Shown here: positions 1 through 6,352 of the stretch, piece after piece
How positions within the stretch are numbered: position 1 is the first letter of the stretch
Layout of the letters: each line of letters opens with the position of its first letter
Assembly: GCA_900556095.1 (NCBI GenBank)
Contig: USNU01000087.1
Location: 1-6,433 of the forward strand
Direction of reading: 5' to 3'
DNA length: 6,433 nucleotides
DNA from: an uncultured Bacteroidales bacterium
Lineage (GTDB): Bacteria; Bacteroidota; Bacteroidia; Bacteroidales; Paludibacteraceae
The notes under the pieces: generated by a model
Database searches by the model: none
Told to the model about the DNA's origin: nothing
The model's input: only the letters and a program-made list of their open reading frames with translations
Translations under genes and position numbers: made by a program

Positions 1-20
1 AATATTTACTTTACCAGCAG

Positions 21-32
21 GGCGTATACGCC
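21..32. other. 12-bp perfect palindrome beyond the gap terminator
   Basis: GGCGTATACGCC reads the same on both strands. It is flanked by a short inverted pair, TTTAC at 10-14 and GTAAA at 33-37. It lies just past the gap terminator at the window edge, so its host gene or operator context is not visible. It could be a protein-binding site, part of another terminator, or chance. Confidence 0.3.
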
Positions 33-40
33 GTAAAACA

Positions 41-70
41 AACAAGGCTGCCGATAAGGGCAGCCTTGTT
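41..70 (-). terminator. Rho-independent terminator of gap
   Basis: A perfect 12-bp stem (41-52 paired with 59-70, AACAAGGCTGCC against GGCAGCCTTGTT) closes a 6-nt loop. Read on the minus strand it lies 24 nt past the gap stop codon. The T-rich run TTGTTTGTTTT overlaps and follows the 3' arm. The T-rich side faces the minus strand only, so it terminates gap and is not clearly bidirectional. Confidence 0.88.
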
Positions 71-94
71 GCGACGTTATGTTTTGGAACGGGA

Positions 95-1135
<1,041 letters not shown>

Positions 1136-1150
1136 TTACTTCACGATTGG

Positions 1151-1172
1151 ACAATTGACAATTTGACAATTA
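1151..1172. repeat. Short ACAATT(T)G tandem repeat in the gap leader
   Basis: Three near-copies, ACAATTG, ACAATTTG and ACAATTA, follow one another between the predicted gap promoter and the gap start codon. They would be transcribed in the 5' leader of gap mRNA, as AATTGTC-type units. The unit differs from the AATTATG repeat further right, but length and AT-richness are similar. Function unknown; simple-sequence drift is the plain explanation. Confidence 0.6.
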
Positions 1173-1187
1173 TCCCTTTTCGGACTG

Positions 1188-1219
1188 CAAAATTACGTCT
1201 TTTTTGCGGAATATGGAAA
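1188..1219 (-). promoter_or_regulatory. Bacteroidetes-type promoter of gap
   Basis: On the minus strand the -7 box is TAATTTTG (1188-1195), an exact match to the Bacteroidetes consensus TAnnTTTG. It is preceded at 20 bp by TTTC (1216-1219), a three-of-four match to the -33 box TTTG. Transcription should begin near 1180-1184 and give a leader of about 75-80 nt before the gap ATG at 1105. No Shine-Dalgarno sequence is seen before that ATG, as is common in this phylum. Confidence 0.72.
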
Positions 1220-1379
1220 TTTTGCCACCATTATCTGTATTTTGTCAGTTAGGTTTTGCAAAAAGAGAAGACTATTATGGGGCAGGTAGTGCAATGTTTC
1301 CTATGCCGCAAGCGGCAAGAAAAATGGAAGAAAATCTAACAAAAGATGTCCTACGCACCTGCTTCGTCGAAATGGGCTT

Positions 1380-1414
1380 GCGACATTGAAACTCGCAACG
1401 CGAGTTTAGGTCGC
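1380..1414. other. Two-part stem-loop
   Basis: An inner perfect 8-bp stem (AAACTCGC at 1389-1396, GCGAGTTT at 1400-1407) has a 3-nt loop. An outer 5-bp stem encloses it (GCGAC at 1380-1384, GTCGC at 1410-1414), separated by a small internal loop. No T-run follows on either strand, so it is not a standard terminator. It might be part of a structured RNA or of a dispersed inverted-repeat element. Confidence 0.5.
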
Positions 1415-1430
1415 CGCCATTTCTCCTCTC

Positions 1431-1457
1431 TCCACAAAATGAAATAAATTTTGCGGA
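1431..1457. other. Second stem-loop in the gene-free stretch
   Basis: CAAAAT at 1435-1440 pairs with ATTTTG at 1448-1453 around a 7-nt loop. After one A/C mismatch the stem extends by TCC/GGA (1431-1433 with 1455-1457). Further out, ATTTCTC at 1419-1425 can pair with GAGAAAT at 1473-1479. Together with the 1380-1414 hairpin this gives a run of nested inverted repeats. No function can be read from sequence alone. Confidence 0.4.
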
Positions 1458-1543
1458 GCCTCATTGGTGCGAGAGAAATCAAAGAAATAAAAGAAAAAAG
1501 ACTTGGTGCCAACTAACGGATAAACGCCCGGCAAAAACGGCTT

Positions 1544-1576
1544 TATCCTTCGTGTATCCTTCGTATATCTCTCGTA
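1544..1576. repeat. Three tandem copies of an 11-bp unit
   Basis: TATCCTTCGTG (1544-1554), TATCCTTCGTA (1555-1565) and TATCTCTCGTA (1566-1576) follow one another without gaps. The first two differ at one position and the third at two or three. The array lies just beyond the terminator of the glycosyltransferase gene, in a stretch without a supported gene. The unit is not a multiple of three, which argues against protein coding. Confidence 0.75.
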
Positions 1577-1580
1577 GAAC

Positions 1581-1609
1581 ACAAACAAAAGGCAGCCGAA
1601 TACGGCTGC
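1581..1609 (-). terminator. Rho-independent terminator after the glycosyltransferase gene
   Basis: GCAGCCG (1592-1598) pairs with CGGCTGC (1603-1609) around an AATA loop, a 7-bp GC-rich stem. On the minus strand it is followed at once by CTTTTGTTTGT. It lies about 30 nt past the glycosyltransferase stop codon and probably ends transcription of the cluster running from the right edge of the window. Confidence 0.72.
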
Positions 1610-1639
1610 AGCGGAGACAATGGCAGTCCGCAGCGGAAA

Positions 1640-2614
1640 CTACAAAAAAACTGCGAGGTATTCCTGTTCAGGTTGTCCGGGGGTGGGAATAAGTTCTATA
1701 GTAGGGAGGGAGGGGACAGATTGAGGGGGATTGGTAGCAGAGAGCAGACCGAGGGCGGAGAGATCCATAATGATAGAATAGCCCGAGCGGGCGATGATAT
1801 GGCGGGCGGAGAGAAGTGCCGCAGCGAGGTCGGCGTCGTTGAGGTGCGGCACAAGAGTGATATTTGCGTGCGAGAGGCACGTGGCGGGACGCTCTACTTT
1901 TCCCTGTACGACAAGCACCCGCTCCTGTGAATGGGCATAGCGGTTGAGGATGTGCTCTTCGAGCAGGGTGCGCTGGGGTTCCAACCCGCTTAAGACAGCG
2001 ACTACATCATAGTGCGCATAGCGGCTTTCGACGGACATTCCGACACAGCCTGCGAAACGAGAAAGCGCCCCGATATAGCGGATGGGTGTTTGGAACGAGA
2101 CGGGGGTACTGAGTATGCCGCTGAGGGTATGGTCGGAGGTATCGGGTACCCACACTTCGGCAAAATGCCGATAAACTGCCGCGTGAAGGCGGCCGGCGAA
2201 AGGGGACAGCCACTGCCACGGACGGGGGAGAAGGATATGGAGTTGGTGGGTGATATAGACGCACTTTGTTTGACCGGAAAACAATCCGAAACGGTTGTCG
2301 GAGATGACAAGGTCGAAATGTTCGGCTTTCAGGTACCTGTTGAGCAGACGATGGTCGCGGATGGAAAAACGTATCAGTCGGGGTATGGCACGAAGCATAG
2401 CGCCGACCTGACTATTCCCCGATGAATACGTGAGACGGAGAGGGGCAAGAGGCAACACACGCAGGTTGGGGAAATGATGACGGAGCAAAAGCAGGCTATC
2501 GCCATCACCGCCAAGAACCACCTCATCGCCAGCAGCGAGGTGGCGGCGAACAAGCGGGACACAACGCGAGGCATGCCCCAATCCCCAGTTGAGTGGTGCG
2601 ATAAATACCCTCAT
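1640..2614 (-). CDS. MurG-like (GT28-type) glycosyltransferase
   Basis: The 324-residue protein looks like a cytoplasmic or membrane-associated GT-B glycosyltransferase of the MurG/family 28 type, widespread in Bacteroidales and probably using a nucleotide sugar. The acceptor is unknown. N-terminal features are APLNWGLGHASR (residues 6-17) with the glycine-rich GLGH turn, GGDGDS (35-40) and SDNRFG (105-110). The C-terminal half has LSGLEPQR (208-215), ARSGYSIIMDL (275-285) and TPGQPEQEYLA (311-321), a typical donor-binding end. No signal peptide or membrane span is evident. The ATG start fits the family N-terminus and lies one base past an AATTATG-type leader. Two oddities: a proline-rich stretch around residues 293-305 that I believe is absent in relatives, and an end only three residues after EYLA, at a run of seven T. 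Substrate-level naming is not justified. Confidence 0.85.
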   Translation of the reverse strand: MRVFIAPLNWGLGHASRCVPLVRRHLAAGDEVVLGGDGDSLLLLRHHFPNLRVLPLAPLRLTYSSGNSQVGAMLRAIPRLIRFSIRDHRLLNRYLKAEHFDLVISDNRFGLFSGQTKCVYITHQLHILLPRPWQWLSPFAGRLHAAVYRHFAEVWVPDTSDHTLSGILSTPVSFQTPIRYIGALSRFAGCVGMSVESRYAHYDVVAVLSGLEPQRTLLEEHILNRYAHSQERVLVVQGKVERPATCLSHANITLVPHLNDADLAAALLSARHIIARSGYSIIMDLSALGLLSATNPPQSVPSLPTIELIPTPGQPEQEYLAVFL

Positions 2615-2680
2615 AATAATTATGAATTAGGAATTATGAATGATGAATTGAGAGCATATATTTCCATAATTCTTCATTAA
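2615..2680. repeat. AT-rich inverted-repeat element, copy 1
   Basis: The 67-bp gap between the radical SAM and glycosyltransferase genes is almost wholly this element. The left arm (about 2615-2650) is made of AATTATGAATTA-type units. The right arm (2666-2678) is ATAATTCTTCATT, largely the reverse complement of the left-arm units. GCATATA (2654-2660) lies between. The same 13-mer and GCATATA recur in copy 2 at 3515-3527 and 3511-3517. On the minus strand it is the leader of the glycosyltransferase gene. No promoter box or T-tract terminator is visible. Confidence 0.7.
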
Positions 2681-2681
2681 A

Positions 2682-3449
2682 TCAGGCACTTATGATGACC
2701 TTATACCCCTTGGCGATGAGGGGGGCGGCAATGGCTTCCATCTCGTCGCGGGAGAGTTTCTCCAAAGTCTTCACCGGCGTGGCACGGTCGATGACATATA
2801 TCATGATTTCGCGCGGACGGAGACGCTCCACAGCAGCATACCAAGCGTTGAGTTCCTCGGGGGTGGTATTGTCGATGGTTTTGCCGAGATATTCACCGCG
2901 AAGGAAACAAGTCTGGAGGATAAAATCGCCATCAAACTGATTGAGATACTGCTCTATTCGACTGACAGTCAGGGCGTTATTAACCGGTTGGTCGATACGT
3001 CGCATAGTCTCGTCGATAGCCGAATCGAGTTTGAGGATACGATTGTCGCAGAGGCGCAATGCTTCTACTACATCGGGACGGGCAAGTTGTGTAGAATTGC
3101 TCAGCACAGACACTTTCGCCGCAGGAAAATAGGTATTGCGCAGCGACACCGTATCTTGTATAATAGGCAGAAAATCAGGGTGTAGTGTTGGCTCACCATT
3201 GCCACTGAAAGTGATAACATCGGGGGTAGTGCCTTCGGCTTTCAGGGTCTGCAACTTGGTTTCGAGTGCCTGTCTGACCTCTTCGCGCGTAGGCAGAACA
3301 GGGTGAGAGACCGGCTGATTGAACCCACACTCGCAATAGACACAATCAAACGTACAGAGTTTGTGCTGCAAGGGCATCAGTTCCATGCCCAACGATATTC
3401 CCAGACGGCGGGAATGAATCGGACCATAGACAATTTCGGGGAAAAGCAT
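2682..3449 (-). CDS. Radical SAM protein of the COG0731 type
   Basis: The 255-residue protein is a probable cytosolic radical S-adenosylmethionine enzyme. The cluster-binding motif CTFDCVYC places three cysteines at residues 32, 36 and 39 in CxxxCxxC spacing, the ligands expected for one [4Fe-4S] cluster. FSGNGEPTLHPDF (81-93) is the GGEP-like SAM-binding strand in its GNGEP variant. The rest fits a (beta/alpha) barrel, with LKLDSAIDE at 139-147 and an ILQTCFLRGE strand at 178-187. The N-terminus FPEIVYGPIHSRRLGISLG is typical of this group of uncharacterised radical SAM proteins related to wybutosine-type and MoaA-like enzymes. No accessory cysteine cluster or substrate-specific domain is present, so the reaction remains unknown. 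The ATG at 3447-3449 gives the expected start. The gene lies between dnaG and the glycosyltransferase in the same orientation. Confidence 0.88.
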   Translation of the reverse strand: MLFPEIVYGPIHSRRLGISLGMELMPLQHKLCTFDCVYCECGFNQPVSHPVLPTREEVRQALETKLQTLKAEGTTPDVITFSGNGEPTLHPDFLPIIQDTVSLRNTYFPAAKVSVLSNSTQLARPDVVEALRLCDNRILKLDSAIDETMRRIDQPVNNALTVSRIEQYLNQFDGDFILQTCFLRGEYLGKTIDNTTPEELNAWYAAVERLRPREIMIYVIDRATPVKTLEKLSRDEMEAIAAPLIAKGYKVIISA

Positions 3450-3455
3450 TGCGGT

Positions 3456-3538
3456 TAATTATGAATTATGAATTATGAATTATGAATTACAAGTGTTGAA
3501 ATCCAACAAGGCATATAATTCTTCATTCCTAATTCATC
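3456..3538. repeat. AT-rich inverted-repeat element, copy 2
   Basis: In the 90-bp gap between dnaG and the radical SAM gene, the unit AATTATG is repeated four times plus AATTA (3457-3489). After a spacer containing a 5-bp stem (TGTTG 3494-3498, CAACA 3504-3508) comes GCATATA (3511-3517) and a right arm (3515-3537) rich in TAATTC/CATTC, largely the reverse complement of the left arm. The right arm shares ATAATTCTTCATT exactly with copy 1, which has an 8-bp insertion between GCATATA and that motif. On the minus strand the repeats form the radical SAM gene leader. Confidence 0.75.
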
Positions 3539-3539
3539 G

Positions 3540-5537
3540 TTAAACAATAACTCGGTTGCCAAGTTGGCGGCAGATGATGTTGCGCACCTCGAGGAGTTGC
3601 GATTGGGCTGCCAACTGTGCTTTTTTCTGCTCCCAATCGGAGTCGCCTTTCAGCAGTTGCTCCACCTCGTCGAGACGTATCTCGATAACCGTCAGTTTGA
3701 TTTCCAAGAGAAGACGGTTGACCAATTTGTCCAATTGCTCGGCAGGCTCTTCCTGTTCCACCTCCTGCACCACGTTTTCGGAGATACTCTGTTTGGAGTA
3801 GATCCGGCTGAGTTGGTATCGGTCGGCGATGAGATCGACCGCCAGACTGCTGACAGCAGGATTGGGATGGAACTTAAAGAACGTCTCCGCCCCAAAGCCT
3901 TCATCATGACAATGAGCAAGATACTCGTCGATAACGGTTTGATAGAGCGCATTAGGGGCGGCAATACCATCGGCGGCCAGTTGGGCAATGATATATTCGC
4001 CTGCCTGAATCGGCTGCCCGTCTTCCTGCACATAAAGAGTGTGCTCTCCGTGGCGGACGATCACCTGCAGGAGATTACGGTAACTCTCTTCCAATTTGTT
4101 CTGCTTCGGAGATTTCTGCGGTTGCGCAATGGTAGTTTCAATAGCCTCAGCATCTTCAGCAAAAGCCGCCATACGCTCCTGCTCTTCACGCTGTTTTTTT
4201 GCCTCGTTGGCTTTGTCGCGGCGCAAGCGTATCACTTCGCGTGTGAGAAGTTGCTCGTTAATCATCAGTTTGTCTGCCGAATCTTTGATATACACCTGTC
4301 GGGTAATCATATCGGGGATTTGGGCGATAGACTGCGTGATGTCTTTGATGAGATTGGCACGTTTCTGCGGGTCACCACCTGCCTCCTCCCGCAGGAGTGT
4401 TGATTTGAAGCGGATAAAGTCGGTTTGGTGGGATTGGATATATTCGATAAAATCGGAAGCATTGTGGCTCTGTGCGTAGGAGTCGGGGTCTTCACCATCG
4501 GGCAGCAGCACGACTTTGACATTAAAGCCCTCTTCGAGGAACATATCAATGCCTCGCAAAGCGGCATGAATACCCGCAGCATCACCATCATAGAGGACGG
4601 TGATATTACTTGTAAAACGCTTTATGAGGCGTATCTGGGGCTTGGTGAGGGCAGTACCGCCGCTGGCGACCACATTCGGGATGCCGGACTGGTGCATGGA
4701 GATGACGTCCATCTGCCCCTCTACGAGATAGCAGAGGTCTAAACGGGAGATAGCCTGCTTGGCGAGGAAAAGTCCGTATAGTTCGTTGGTTTTGGAGTAA
4801 ATGAGCGAGTCGGGGGAATTGACATACTTGCCGACATTCTCCTTTTTCTTCATAATCCGCCCTGCAAAAGCCACCGTCTTGCCCGAAACGGTATGAATCG
4901 GGAACATCACGCGGTCGCGGAAACGGTCGTAGATACGCCCATCTTCGCTTTTGCCGCAGATGCCGGTACCGATTTTGGTATCGGGATTATTGACGATATA
5001 CTTTTCAACAAAGCCCTGTTGCTTGAGTGCCTGCGCGAGCGGACTTCCTTTCTCCGGCGAATAGCCGAGTTGGAACTTGCGAATGATATCATCGCGCAAT
5101 CCCCGCTCCCGAAAATACGACAGACCGATAGCCTGCCCATCGGGAGTATCCCACAGTTGGGACTGGAACCAGCGATTGCAAAAATCGTTGACCACGAACA
5201 TCGACTCACGGTCGTCCTGACGCTGCTGCTCCTCGGCGGAGAGTTCGCGCTCTTGTACTTCGATATGGTATTTGCGCCCCACCTGCTTGACAGCCTCCAC
5301 AAAAGAGCATTGCTCTATCTCCATCACGAAACCGATAGCATGCCCCGACTTACCGCAACCGAAACATTTGTAAATACCCTTGCTCGGACTGACAGTGAAA
5401 GAACCGGTCTTCTCGTTGTGGAAAGGACACAGACCTATCAAGTTGGCGCCGCGACGGTGCAACGTAACGTAATCACCTACCACCTCTTCTATCTTGGCGG
5501 CAGCGAACACACGGTCTATAGTCTCGCGAGGAATCAA
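3540..5537 (-). CDS. dnaG: DNA primase DnaG
   Basis: The 665-residue DnaG synthesises RNA primers for the replication fork and is recruited by the DnaB helicase. The CHC2 zinc ribbon has ligands Cys37, His40, Cys58 and Cys61. The basic RNA-polymerase motif is RIYDRFRDRVMFPI (201-214), and KYVNSPDS lies at 237-244. The TOPRIM core has Glu273 in EGQMD and metal-binding Asp317 and Asp319 in YDGDAAG. A charged linker (about 436-480) leads to a C-terminal region (about 485-665) that should bind helicase. The start is TTG at 5535-5537: it yields MIPRETIDRV, the expected N-terminus, an in-frame TAA lies three codons upstream, and the next in-frame ATG is codon 72, inside the core. One oddity is Gly45 in NEKTGSF, where most DnaG proteins have proline. 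The gene follows the outer-membrane protein gene by 57 bp. Confidence 0.97.
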   Translation of the reverse strand: MIPRETIDRVFAAAKIEEVVGDYVTLHRRGANLIGLCPFHNEKTGSFTVSPSKGIYKCFGCGKSGHAIGFVMEIEQCSFVEAVKQVGRKYHIEVQERELSAEEQQRQDDRESMFVVNDFCNRWFQSQLWDTPDGQAIGLSYFRERGLRDDIIRKFQLGYSPEKGSPLAQALKQQGFVEKYIVNNPDTKIGTGICGKSEDGRIYDRFRDRVMFPIHTVSGKTVAFAGRIMKKKENVGKYVNSPDSLIYSKTNELYGLFLAKQAISRLDLCYLVEGQMDVISMHQSGIPNVVASGGTALTKPQIRLIKRFTSNITVLYDGDAAGIHAALRGIDMFLEEGFNVKVVLLPDGEDPDSYAQSHNASDFIEYIQSHQTDFIRFKSTLLREEAGGDPQKRANLIKDITQSIAQIPDMITRQVYIKDSADKLMINEQLLTREVIRLRRDKANEAKKQREEQERMAAFAEDAEAIETTIAQPQKSPKQNKLEESYRNLLQVIVRHGEHTLYVQEDGQPIQAGEYIIAQLAADGIAAPNALYQTVIDEYLAHCHDEGFGAETFFKFHPNPAVSSLAVDLIADRYQLSRIYSKQSISENVVQEVEQEEPAEQLDKLVNRLLLEIKLTVIEIRLDEVEQLLKGDSDWEQKKAQLAAQSQLLEVRNIICRQLGNRVIV

Positions 5538-5541
5538 GGGG

Positions 5542-5554
5542 AATTATGAATTAA
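5542..5554. repeat. Half copy of the AATTATG repeat at the dnaG start
   Basis: AATTATGAATTAA lies four bases upstream of the dnaG TTG start codon, in the same orientation relative to the gene as the left arms of the two larger copies. No right arm is visible in the remaining gap to 5594. It may be a truncated copy or an independent short simple repeat. Confidence 0.5.
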
Positions 5555-5594
5555 GAGGCGTAGTCTGTCATTTATCAGACCTGACACATCGTCA

Positions 5595-6326
5595 TCAGTT
5601 TCTCCAGAGGTACATACCCAAACGGAGATTCCATTGGTCGAGGCGGCCACGGGTGTAGCGGTCGTTGGCGAAACCCATCTTATTGAAATTGGTCTCTTTG
5701 TAGGGATTGACCAATCCGAAATCATATCCGCCACGAAGGAAAAATTGCTGATACTGAAAACCGACACCGACACCCCAAGTGAGGTTGAAACGCTTGAGGT
5801 CGCGACTCTGCTCCGAGTCCTTGTAATCCAAAAGCGAGTATCTGTTTTTCTCCGATATGTCGCCATCGAGTTGGCGTTCAAGGACCTTATCCGTCATTGC
5901 CACAGCACATTGTATCGACGGACCGGAATAGAGAATGATATAGGTTCCCCCCGCAATCTCGAACTTATACTGCCAATCCACGAATAGTTCCACCTGGTTG
6001 TAGGTTGTGCGGACACGCTTCTGCGGATAGTCGCTCAATGTGGACTGACGTTGCCATTGTGTGTTTCCCTGTCCGAAAGTATAGTTGACACCCATGCTGG
6101 CACCGAAGCCTTTGACAAACGTGGCATCATACACCAAGCCGACTTTGAATCCGTTGAGTGTCGTAGTATTGACCAACGAATCAGACGGATAGCGCGTTTC
6201 GGGCGAGTTGAGACGCAAAACGGGTTGTGCGAAACCTATCTGGAAACCAAATCCTTGCGGCAGATTCTGCGCCCAAGCGACACAAGTGATTAGTGCAATA
6301 CCAAGTGTAGAGAGTAAGCGTTTCAT
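5595..6326 (-). CDS. Small outer-membrane beta-barrel protein
   Basis: The 243-residue precursor begins with a signal peptide: KR, then a hydrophobic core to residue 18, and a likely type I cleavage after Ala19 (AWA/QN). The mature part (about 224 residues) alternates polar and aromatic or hydrophobic residues in strands such as GFGFQIGFAQP, FKVGLVYDATF, GASMGVNYTFG, VELFVDWQYKF and TWGVGVGFQYQQFFLRGGYDFG, and ends with WNLRLGMYLWRN, a terminal aromatic strand. This fits an 8- to 10-strand outer-membrane barrel of the broad OMP_b-brl/PorT-like group of Bacteroidota. I cannot equate it with PorT or assign a role. The ATG at 6324-6326 is chosen because the signal peptide begins there. It lies between dnaG (57 bp) and an unidentified upstream gene (26 bp), probably co-transcribed. 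Confidence 0.8.
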   Translation of the reverse strand: MKRLLSTLGIALITCVAWAQNLPQGFGFQIGFAQPVLRLNSPETRYPSDSLVNTTTLNGFKVGLVYDATFVKGFGASMGVNYTFGQGNTQWQRQSTLSDYPQKRVRTTYNQVELFVDWQYKFEIAGGTYIILYSGPSIQCAVAMTDKVLERQLDGDISEKNRYSLLDYKDSEQSRDLKRFNLTWGVGVGFQYQQFFLRGGYDFGLVNPYKETNFNKMGFANDRYTRGRLDQWNLRLGMYLWRN

Positions 6327-6352
6327 ATTTATTGTAGTTTTCTTTGTTTACG

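Larger units (their letters stand above)
1220..1639. other. Gene-free stretch between the gap promoter and the glycosyltransferase gene
   Basis: About 420 bp without a convincing gene. Two short open frames (1204-1389 plus, 61 codons; 1406-1588 minus, 60 codons) encode nothing I can place in a family. The first overlaps the gap promoter. The second crosses several hairpins, a tandem repeat and an A/T-rich run, giving phenylalanine-rich low-complexity protein. The stretch does hold inverted repeats (1380-1480), an 11-bp tandem repeat (1544-1576) and a terminator (1581-1609). It resembles a non-coding or decayed dispersed repeat more than a gene. Confidence 0.6.

Noticed and set aside
1..36. 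Possible 3' end of a plus-strand gene ending with TAA at 34-36
   Set aside because: Only eleven codons are visible, with no recognisable motif. Other frames are also open here, so nothing supports it.
1204..1389. 61-codon plus-strand open frame as a small gene
   Set aside because: It overlaps the gap promoter, ends at the structured stretch, and shows no family features or start signal.
1420..1453. Possible plus-strand promoter (TTTC at 1420-1423, then TAAATTTTG at 1445-1453)
   Set aside because: The -7 box has one extra base relative to TAnnTTTG, the A/T-rich match lies within a hairpin, and no plus-strand gene or terminator follows.
1406..1588. 60-codon minus-strand open frame as a small gene
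   Set aside because: It lies mostly beyond the glycosyltransferase terminator, crosses hairpins and an 11-bp repeat, and its phenylalanine-rich middle reflects an A-rich run on the opposite strand. A repeat-derived frame is more likely, though I cannot exclude a short peptide.
3457..3537. The AATTATG repeats as a CRISPR array
   Set aside because: The units are 7 bp and contiguous with no spacers, and no cas gene is present.
3564..5549. Long plus-strand open frames (3564-4403 and 4893-5549) antisense to dnaG
   Set aside because: They are also codon-aligned with dnaG and explained by rare use of TTA, CTA and TCA. dnaG itself is unmistakable.
5563..5586. Hairpins after the outer-membrane protein gene as a terminator (GTCTG/CAGAC, or TGTCA/TGACA)
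   Set aside because: Stems are only 5 bp, mutually exclusive, and not followed by a T-rich run on the minus strand.
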